Shown here in pieces: positions 1 through 4,317 of a stretch of 5,241 nt of DNA. The position numbers were made by a program, and so were the translations under genes. Origin of the DNA: Halobacteriales archaeon QS_9_67_15. GTDB lineage: Archaea; Halobacteriota; Halobacteria; Halobacteriales; Haloarculaceae. The notes beneath the pieces were generated by a model. It was not told the DNA's origin, searched no databases, and saw nothing but the letters and a program-made list of their open reading frames with translations. The stretch is taken from contig PXSD01000090.1 in assembly GCA_003023165.1 (NCBI GenBank), positions 1 through 5,241 on the forward strand, given 5' to 3'. Every line of letters starts with the position of its first letter. Positions within the stretch are counted from its first letter, which is position 1.

Positions 1-184
1 CCCGAACTACCCCTCAAACACCGTCTTCCAGAAGCTCGCCGACGCGTTCATGCTGTTCTACGGCGCCGACGAGGCCGACCGCATGTTCGAGGAAGCCGGC
101 TACGAGGAGTTCCGCCACGTCACGATGGGCCCCTCCTACAGCCCCGAAGTCGCGATCACAACGGTCGCCGAAGTCCCGGAGTAG
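1..184 (+). CDS. C-terminal fragment of a probable class I SAM-dependent methyltransferase (5' truncated)
   Basis: Only the last 60 codons are present: the first complete codon starts at position 2 and the TAG stop is 182-184. The peptide contains the stretch MFEEAGYEEFRHVTMG followed by PEVAITTVAEVPE. An 'EAGY/F-E-x-x-R' helix followed by a short strand pair ending in an I-T-x-V-A segment is the usual ending of class I (UbiE-like) SAM methyltransferases, where it forms the last strands of the Rossmann-like sheet. The SAM-binding motifs would lie upstream and cannot be seen, so the substrate is unknown. The gene converges on the minus-strand gene ending at 559. Its last 16 codons plus stop are repeated at 427-477, with a single synonymous difference. 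The family assignment is an inference from a short tail; that it is a real coding end is well supported by amino-acid composition and the clean stop. Confidence 0.55.
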   Translation, partial: PNYPSNTVFQKLADAFMLFYGADEADRMFEEAGYEEFRHVTMGPSYSPEVAITTVAEVPE

Positions 185-207
185 GACACTGACGGCGCGA
201 CGCGAGC
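134..207 (+). repeat. Direct repeat copy 1 (methyltransferase 3' tail plus 23 bp downstream)
   Basis: This 74-bp segment matches 427-500 at a constant offset of 293 bp, with three substitutions (160 A/G, 185 G/A, 192 A/G). It begins exactly at a codon boundary (TCC, Ser), covers 16 sense codons and the TAG stop, and continues 23 bp beyond. Homology stops at 207/208, where the first GAACGGAGCGA motif of the palindromic element begins. This copy is part of the intact reading frame. Confidence 0.93.
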
Positions 208-215
208 GAACGGAG

Positions 216-240
216 CGAGGTGCGACCGGAGAGCACCTCG
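216..240. other. Stem-loop 1
   Basis: CGAGGTGC at 216-223 is the exact reverse complement of GCACCTCG at 233-240, giving an 8-bp stem with a 9-nt loop. It begins 32 bp after the methyltransferase stop codon and could stabilise the 3' end of that transcript. Confidence 0.7.
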
Positions 241-284
241 TTGCGAACGGGGAGTGCGCGGCGCGTAGCACCGCGAAGTCGAGG

Positions 285-313
285 CGGGTTGCCGCTTCGC
301 GCGAAGCGACCCG
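285..313. other. Stem-loop 2 around a perfect 16-bp palindrome
   Basis: CGCTTCGCGCGAAGCG at 293-308 is perfectly self-complementary. It is flanked by CGGGT (285-289) and ACCCG (309-313), which extend the stem past a 3-nt bulge on the left side (290-292). As RNA it can fold into a hairpin with a very short loop; as DNA it is a symmetric site. It sits about 20 bp before the first T5 tract. Confidence 0.7.
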
Positions 314-328
314 TGAACGGAGTGAGCG

Positions 329-351
329 AGCGCTTTTTCGCCCACGTTTTT
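329..351 (+). terminator. Probable transcription terminator for the methyltransferase gene (T-tracts)
   Basis: Two T5 runs (334-338 and 347-351) stand out in very GC-rich DNA, about 150-165 bp after the stop codon. Archaeal RNA polymerase terminates mainly at T-rich stretches of the non-template strand, so these are the most likely stop points for plus-strand transcription. The hairpin at 285-313 is just upstream, although archaeal termination does not require one. Confidence 0.5.
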
Positions 352-415
352 GACCGAGTGGGTCGCGAGCGAGGAACGGAGTGACTCGCGACCGACCCCG
401 AGGTGAAAAAGGTGG
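342..415. terminator. Bidirectional terminator-like inverted repeat
   Basis: A perfect 9-bp inverted repeat (GGTCGCGAG at 361-369 and CTCGCGACC at 385-393, 15-nt loop) forms the core. The outer arms CCACGTTTTT (342-351) and AAAAAGGTGG (406-415) are complementary at 9 of 10 positions. The structure therefore places a T5 tract at the 3' side for either transcription direction. The minus-strand T-tract (406-410) lies about 150 nt past the stop of the 559-1848 gene and could terminate it. Confidence 0.55.
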
Positions 416-426
416 ATGCAGGTGCG

Positions 427-500
427 TCCTACAGCCCCGAAGTCGCGATCACGACGGTCGCCGAAGTCCCGGAGTAGAACACTGGCGGCGCGACGCGAGC
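427..500 (+). repeat. Direct repeat copy 2 (displaced duplicate of the upstream gene's tail)
   Basis: This is the second copy of the 74-bp repeat. It encodes the same 16 residues and TAG stop if read from 427, but lies in a different frame relative to copy 1 (293 is not a multiple of three). It has no upstream gene body: the in-frame region before it is closed by TGA at 382-384. The one difference inside the coding portion (453 G versus 160 A) is synonymous (ACG/ACA). It is best described as a gene-tail remnant created by tandem duplication or recombination. Confidence 0.9.
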
Positions 501-558
501 TGTTTTCGACGGTATTACTCGGTCGCTGTGGCGCTCGACTGGAAAGGGGCGTCGCCGG

Positions 559-1848
559 TCAGTCGGCGAAGAAGCGTTCGGTGACCGACCGACCGGTGTC
601 GGTCGTGACGGAGACCCGGACGGCACGCTGTGGCGTCAGCGTGGTAGACCCGACCTCGTCCCTGTTGACGACGACCGTGGCGTTGACGGGGTCACCCGTG
701 GCGTTGTCCGTGACGACGAGTTCCATCGGACCCGTGCCGTGGGTTCGGTTGACGCGCAGCGAGAGGCCATCGCTCGCGTTGGAACTCGTCGTGACCGGGA
801 GGGCGTCGAGGGACTTACCCTGGAACTCTCGGAAGACGGACTCGGTCCGTCCGTCGAGGTACGTGTCGAGCGACCCGTGGGAGTGCCCCAGTCGGACGTA
901 GTAGATCGAGGTGTTGCCGATGGTCTCGACGTTCGGCCCGGAGCGGATGTTGTCGTAGACCCAGGGGTAGAGCTGGGTCGCGCGGTTGTTGGCGGTGCTG
1001 ACGCCGCTGGGGTCGCTGTCGGTGACGAAGCGGTCGGTCCCGACCTGGTCCCGGTTCTGCCCGAGGTACGCCTCGCGGTAGTACAGCGACCCCTGCACCG
1101 AGGCGAGAACAACGCCCGTCTGCGACGTGACCGTATAGACCGGGATAGAGTCCCGGCTGCCGGCCATCCCCTGTGCGACCTGCTGGCGAACCGGACCGCG
1201 CAGCGAGAGCAGGTCGGCCTCCAGGTTGGTCATTTTCGTCGCCAGGTCGGACGGCAGTTCTAACCCCGCGGCCTGCCGGATCCGGTCGAACTGTGACTCC
1301 ACGCCGCGGGCGGCCGCGTCGATGGCCGCCAGTTCCCTGAGGAAAGACTCGGTCCCGAGGTCACCGCTGTTGTACGCGTCGATGGCCCGGTTCCGGCGCA
1401 GTTCGAGGTCTTGCACTCGCCGCTCCAGTCGGCCGACCTCGTCGTGGAGGACGTCGAGACGCGCCTGTTGGCCCGTCGTGTTCCCGTAGCGCTGCTCGAA
1501 CGTAAGCGAAGCGTACTCGCTCTGCAGCTCGGTAACGTCCTGTTGAACCGCGCTCCCGACGTTCAGTCCCACACGGGACTGGTCGCTCCGTTCGACCGCC
1601 CTGTCGCGGATCCCCAGATAGTTGGACGTGTTCGGCTGCGCGGAGATGGTGGCGAACGAGCGGTCGGCGGTGAGCGACGCCGGATCGGCCGGCCCGAGTA
1701 CCGGTCGAACGTCCGGGTCGTCGGGGCGCTCGGACGGCGCGGGTGGACCCGCGGCACTGGCGGCCGCGACGGTCTGACTCGCTGGCGCCAGGACCACCGC
1801 CGCGACCAGACACGCGAGGAGGACAGGGCGGGACGGAGACATCGTCAT
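559..1848 (-). CDS. Exported coiled-coil protein with Ig-like C-terminal domain, haloarchaeal family of unknown function
   Basis: This is a 429-residue protein with its start at 1846-1848 and TGA at 559-561. Residues 1-30 form a Sec-type signal peptide (hydrophobic core about 9-22, no twin arginine). Residues about 100-217 are a long heptad-like helical region rich in Leu, Arg, Glu and Gln, predicted coiled coil. Residues about 230-350 look like a globular alpha/beta domain (TVTSQTGVVLASVQGSLYY, later YPWVYDNI). Residues about 360-429 form a small beta domain with a VTDNATGDPVNATVVV pattern typical of Ig-like or carboxypeptidase-regulatory folds. Seven N-X-S/T sequons (N73, 123, 312, 357, 367, 382, 389) fit a glycosylated surface protein. 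There is no C-terminal membrane anchor or sorting signal, so it is either secreted or held by an uncleaved N-terminus. It resembles haloarchaeal proteins I recall as annotated DUF7096/DUF7094; this is from memory and unverified. Function is unknown. It is divergent from the membrane wHTH gene. The second ATG (1840-1842) is an alternative start. Confidence 0.8.
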   Translation of the reverse strand: MTMSPSRPVLLACLVAAVVLAPASQTVAAASAAGPPAPSERPDDPDVRPVLGPADPASLTADRSFATISAQPNTSNYLGIRDRAVERSDQSRVGLNVGSAVQQDVTELQSEYASLTFEQRYGNTTGQQARLDVLHDEVGRLERRVQDLELRRNRAIDAYNSGDLGTESFLRELAAIDAAARGVESQFDRIRQAAGLELPSDLATKMTNLEADLLSLRGPVRQQVAQGMAGSRDSIPVYTVTSQTGVVLASVQGSLYYREAYLGQNRDQVGTDRFVTDSDPSGVSTANNRATQLYPWVYDNIRSGPNVETIGNTSIYYVRLGHSHGSLDTYLDGRTESVFREFQGKSLDALPVTTSSNASDGLSLRVNRTHGTGPMELVVTDNATGDPVNATVVVNRDEVGSTTLTPQRAVRVSVTTDTGRSVTERFFAD

Positions 1849-1851
1849 AGC

Positions 1852-1856
1852 CTCTT
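1852..1856 (-). promoter_or_regulatory. Shine-Dalgarno-like site for the 559-1848 gene
   Basis: On the minus strand AGAGG precedes the first ATG (1846-1848) by 3 nt and the second ATG (1840-1842) by 9 nt. Three nucleotides is tight and nine is close to ordinary spacing, so this site slightly favours the second ATG, which would remove two residues and leave the signal peptide unchanged. Confidence 0.4.
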
Positions 1857-1865
1857 TCGTGCCCG

Positions 1866-1878
1866 GTTACAAAAATCC
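1866..1878 (-). promoter_or_regulatory. Possible TATA element for the minus-strand gene
   Basis: On the minus strand the sequence reads GATTTTTGTAACC, an AT-rich block in GC-rich surroundings centred about 25 nt upstream of the ATG. A TATA box here would give a near-leaderless transcript, which conflicts with use of the Shine-Dalgarno-like site. A second AT-rich block on the same strand (about 1924-1935, GAGTATTTTGAA) would give a leader of about 50 nt. I cannot decide between them. Confidence 0.3.
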
Positions 1879-1936
1879 ACCTACTCCCAACGAACCCGCG
1901 AGCGGCCGAGAGAGCCGTAGACCTTTCAAAATACTC

Positions 1937-1953
1937 GGAGACGTTTTAATAGA
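1937..1953 (+). promoter_or_regulatory. TATA/BRE-like promoter for the membrane wHTH gene
   Basis: TTTTAATAGA at 1944-1953 is preceded by purine-containing GGAGACG, which fits an archaeal BRE plus TATA arrangement. Initiation about 25 nt downstream would fall near 1972-1976, leaving a leader of about 12-16 nt before the ATG at 1988. No convincing Shine-Dalgarno motif lies in that leader. Confidence 0.45.
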
Positions 1954-1987
1954 AAGTGTTTTCCGCGAGGCAGGGAATTGGTCGAGT

Positions 1988-3328
1988 ATGTCTCCGCGGT
2001 CGTTCGCCGCTGTCTTCACAGTGGCCCTCCTCCTCGTCGGGGTGCTGCCAGCAGCCGCACTCGGCGGGGTATCCGGTGGTCCGGAGACACGGACCACGGA
2101 GTTCCTCGGTGAGAGACAGACACTGGCACCACAGGACAGTTCGGTCGAGCCCGGCGAGGTCGAGATGCGGATCGAGGTGGCCGCAGACGGGGACGCGCGG
2201 TGGCGAGTGACGACTGCGGTCTCTATCAAGAACGGCGACGACCGCGCGGCGTTCGAGGAGCTGGTCGAGGAGTTCAACCGGAGCGAGTCGCCGCTGGGGC
2301 TGGACACGTTCAGGAAGAGCGCGGCGAACGCCAGTCGCGCGACCGGTCGCCAGATGGCGATCGAAGACATCGAACGCCACCACGCGACCCGCAACGAGAC
2401 CGGTCTGCTCTGGGTTACGTTCACGTGGACGAACTTCGGGAACAGGACCGGCGACCGGCTCGCGGTCGACGACGGGTTCGACACGGAGTCGGGCGTCTGG
2501 CTGCCGTCGCTGTCCGGAGAGGAGACACTGGTCGTGGTTCCGCCGGAGGGGTACGGTGTCAGTAGCGCTCCGACGGGGACGAGCTCGGCACCGTCGAGTC
2601 TCACGGACGGGGTCGCGCGCTGGGAGGGACCACAGGAGTTCGGCCAGCGCGGGCTGTGGATCGTCTACTCCGGCGACGCGCCCGTGCCGACACCGACGAC
2701 CGCAGGCCCCGCGGGGACGGGAACCGGGACCGGTGCGGGACCGACGACCGGCGGTGGTGGACCCCCGGGCGGTGGCGGAGACGGCGGCCTCGCTGACGCC
2801 CTCCCGCTGGTGGTGCTCCTCGTCGTCGCCGGTGTGGGCGCTGTCGTCGTCGGACTGTACGTGCGCGGTGACGACGACGGACTCGGCGCGTTCGTCACCG
2901 ACGGAACCGACGGCAGTGGTTCGAGCGCCGCGGACACGGCTAGCCCGACCTCGCCGAGCACCGACGCGGAAGTGAGCGCGACCAACGGGAGCAGTCCCTC
3001 CGTCGGCGAGAGCGCCGCGAACGGCGGCTCGGACGCAGGGTCGGCGGCCGCGGGCGTAGGAGCCGCCGCGGCCGGCGGTGGTGAGGCCGACGGCGATATC
3101 GACGAGGAGTTGCTCAGCGACGAGGAGCGCGTCGAACGGCTGATCGAGCAGAACGGCGGGCGGATGAAACAGGCCGCGATCGTCAGGGAGACCGGCTGGT
3201 CGAACGCGAAGGTGTCGCAGTTGCTCTCGACGATGGACGACGAGGGCCGGATCGACAAGCTCCGCATCGGTCGCGAGAACCTCATCTCGTTCCCCGACGA
3301 GGACGTGGCCGATTTCGACTCGAAGTGA
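1988..3328 (+). CDS. Membrane-anchored winged helix-turn-helix regulator with exported sensor-like domain
   Basis: This is a 446-residue protein. The ATG at 1988 was chosen over an in-frame ATG at 1859 because it places a signal sequence (hydrophobic residues about 6-25) at the N-terminus and follows the promoter-like element. Residues about 50-230 form an exported beta-rich domain with four sequons (N97, N114, N136, N152) and a WLPSLSGEETLVVVPPEGY segment. Residues about 231-267 are a Pro/Thr/Gly linker. Residues 271-292 form one transmembrane helix followed by YVRG. Residues about 295-370 are Ser/Ala/Gly/Asp low complexity. Residues about 371-436 form a winged HTH (SDEERVERLIEQNGGRMKQ, then TGWSNAKVSQLLSTMDDEG as turn and recognition helix, then a basic wing KLRIGRENLI). 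The layout resembles haloarchaeal proteins I recall as DUF7345/DUF7343 transcriptional regulators (unverified). The inferred role is a one-component transcription factor that reads an extracytoplasmic signal and binds DNA at the membrane. Target genes and ligand are unknown; the divergent gene is the obvious candidate target. Confidence 0.85.
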   Translation: MSPRSFAAVFTVALLLVGVLPAAALGGVSGGPETRTTEFLGERQTLAPQDSSVEPGEVEMRIEVAADGDARWRVTTAVSIKNGDDRAAFEELVEEFNRSESPLGLDTFRKSAANASRATGRQMAIEDIERHHATRNETGLLWVTFTWTNFGNRTGDRLAVDDGFDTESGVWLPSLSGEETLVVVPPEGYGVSSAPTGTSSAPSSLTDGVARWEGPQEFGQRGLWIVYSGDAPVPTPTTAGPAGTGTGTGAGPTTGGGGPPGGGGDGGLADALPLVVLLVVAGVGAVVVGLYVRGDDDGLGAFVTDGTDGSGSSAADTASPTSPSTDAEVSATNGSSPSVGESAANGGSDAGSAAAGVGAAAAGGGEADGDIDEELLSDEERVERLIEQNGGRMKQAAIVRETGWSNAKVSQLLSTMDDEGRIDKLRIGRENLISFPDEDVADFDSK

Positions 3329-3429
3329 ACCTGATAGAAACGGTCGAGGGACAGCCAGTGCCGTGAAAACGCCGAACAACGATCCACCCCTCGGAAACGT
3401 TTAACCCCCGACCGGGCTTACGTCCGCGT
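3329..3429 (+). promoter_or_regulatory. etfBA promoter region
   Basis: GGAAACGTTTAA at 3393-3404 matches a haloarchaeal BRE (GAAA-type) directly followed by a TTTAA TATA core, centred about 28 nt before the etfB ATG. Transcription would start at or within a few bases of that ATG, so the mRNA is probably leaderless. In agreement, the bases just upstream (CTTACGTCCGCGT) contain no Shine-Dalgarno motif. No T-rich terminator for the preceding wHTH gene is visible in this 101-bp gap, so some readthrough into etfB is possible. Confidence 0.65.
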
Positions 3430-4317
3430 ATGAAGATTCTCGTGACAGTGACGGACGTCGCAGTCGTCGACGATGAGTTCGAGATCGACGGACTCGGCGT
3501 CGACGAGCGCTATCTCACCTACGAACTGAACGAATGGGACGACTACGCCGTCGAGGAGGCCGTCCGGATCGCCGAGGACGGTGACAGCGCCGAGCAGAAC
3601 TCGGCGGGCGATCAGGTGAAACCTGATGACGACGTCGAAGTCGTGACGGTCACCGTCGGCCCCGAGCGCTCGGAGGAGGCGATCCGGAAGGCGCTCGCGA
3701 AGGGAGCCGACCGCGCGGTCCGCGTCTGGGACGACGCCATCGCCGAGCGGGACCTGCTCGACGCCGAGACGAAGGCGGCGTTGCTCGCGGCGGTCGCTCG
3801 CGAGGAGGACCCGGACCTGATCCTCTCGGGCGTCCAGAGCGGCGACGACAGTTTCGCCGCGACGGGCGTGGCGCTCGCCGAGAAACTCGGGATGGAGTGG
3901 GCCGCCGTCGTCAACCAGCTCGAGCTGGATAGCGAGGCCGACCGGCGGGAGGCCTCGGGGAACGCGAGCGGCAACGCCGCGAGCAGCGACGGGACCGCCT
4001 CCGTCCACCGCGAGCTGGAGGGCGGCGTCGAGGAGCTGACCGACGTAGAACTGCCCGCGGTGCTGACCATCCAGACCGGTATCAACGAGCCGCGCTATGC
4101 GAGCCTCCGTGGCATCCGGCAGGCACAGAACAAACCGCTGGAGGCCCAGACGCTCGACGACCTGGGCCTCGACGGCGGGGTTCTGGAGACGCCGCTGGAG
4201 TGGACGGCGACGTACGAGCCCGAGAGCGAAGGGGAAGCGACGGTGTTCGAGGGCGCGCCCGACGAGGCCGCGGGTGAACTCGCCGGCGTCCTCCGCGACA
4301 AGGGGGTGGGCCAATGA
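3430..4317 (+). CDS. etfB: Electron transfer flavoprotein subunit beta (EtfB/FixA)
   Basis: This 295-residue protein is the beta subunit of the ETF heterodimer, a soluble electron carrier that accepts electrons from flavin dehydrogenases such as acyl-CoA dehydrogenases. Family landmarks include the N-terminal MKILVTVTDVAVVDD strand region, NEWDDYAVEEAVRI (residues 34-47, matching the usual 'NPFDxxAVEEAL'), and SGVQSGDDSFAATG (133-146, the nucleotide-binding loop that holds AMP, or a second FAD in bifurcating types). The beta-subunit signature LPAVLTIQTGINEPRY then ASLRGIRQAQNKPLE spans 208-238. It is slightly longer than typical 250-260-residue EtfB because of acidic or Ser/Asn/Ala-rich insertions at about 50-70 and 168-200. 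The ATG at 3430 fits the promoter as a leaderless start. It overlaps etfA by ATGA, implying co-translation. The loop alone does not let me say whether this ETF is canonical or electron-bifurcating. Confidence 0.95.
   Translation: MKILVTVTDVAVVDDEFEIDGLGVDERYLTYELNEWDDYAVEEAVRIAEDGDSAEQNSAGDQVKPDDDVEVVTVTVGPERSEEAIRKALAKGADRAVRVWDDAIAERDLLDAETKAALLAAVAREEDPDLILSGVQSGDDSFAATGVALAEKLGMEWAAVVNQLELDSEADRREASGNASGNAASSDGTASVHRELEGGVEELTDVELPAVLTIQTGINEPRYASLRGIRQAQNKPLEAQTLDDLGLDGGVLETPLEWTATYEPESEGEATVFEGAPDEAAGELAGVLRDKGVGQ
4302..4309 (+). promoter_or_regulatory. Internal ribosome binding site for etfA
   Basis: GGGGGTGG ends 4 nt before the etfA ATG and matches the haloarchaeal anti-Shine-Dalgarno target GGAGGTGA at 6 of 8 positions. 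It lies inside the last codons of etfB, as expected for a downstream cistron that needs a Shine-Dalgarno while the first cistron is leaderless. Confidence 0.55.

Larger units (their letters stand above)
208..426. repeat. Haloarchaeal REP-like palindromic element between the direct repeats
   Basis: This non-coding 219-bp stretch has internal structure. The motif GAACGGAGYGA occurs at 208-218, 315-325 and 374-384, with a degenerate form at 245-256. Three strong inverted repeats are present (216-240, 285-313, 361-393). T5 tracts lie at 334-338 and 347-351, and an A5 tract (T5 on the other strand) at 406-410. From general knowledge, stretches rich in 'GAACGGAGTGAGCGAGC' next to T-tracts are frequent between convergent genes in haloarchaeal genomes; I cannot confirm copies elsewhere from this window. 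It carries no transposase and no credible ORF. It lies between two convergent genes and probably acts in termination in both directions. Confidence 0.6.
1849..1987. promoter_or_regulatory. Divergent intergenic promoter region
   Basis: This 139-bp region separates the starts of the two divergent genes and must hold both promoters and any shared operator. It has clear AT-rich islands (1869-1876, 1924-1933, 1943-1963) in GC-rich flanks. A weak dyad, CTTTC (1923-1927) and GAAAG (1952-1956), spans the plus-strand TATA-like element. Confidence 0.6.

Noticed and set aside
208..426. CRISPR-like array from the repeated 11-mers
   Set aside because: The motif is too short and irregularly spaced (107, 59 and other gaps), with no unique spacers of constant length.
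416..901. Plus-strand frame starting beside repeat copy 2
   Set aside because: Arg/Ser-rich, has no family features and runs antisense into the secreted-protein gene.
1807..1821. Possible lipobox (L-L-A-C, Cys13) in the secreted protein
   Set aside because: Cys13 lies at the start of the hydrophobic core after only a few apolar residues, too early for a lipoprotein signal peptide, and there is no twin-arginine motif.
1859..1987. N-terminal extension of the wHTH gene from an upstream ATG
   Set aside because: It would bury the signal sequence 43 residues inside, spans the TATA-like element and overlaps the divergent gene's promoter, so the ATG at 1988 is preferred.
1946..3379. Long minus-strand open frame (477 residues) opposite the wHTH gene
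   Set aside because: It is rich in Arg, Gly and Pro, has no domain pattern and is fully antisense to a gene with signal peptide, TM and HTH; a GC-rich shadow frame.
3418..4314. Minus-strand frame opposite etfB (298 residues)
   Set aside because: Antisense shadow of a gene with a clear EtfB signature; its composition is Arg/Val/Leu-rich without recognisable motifs.
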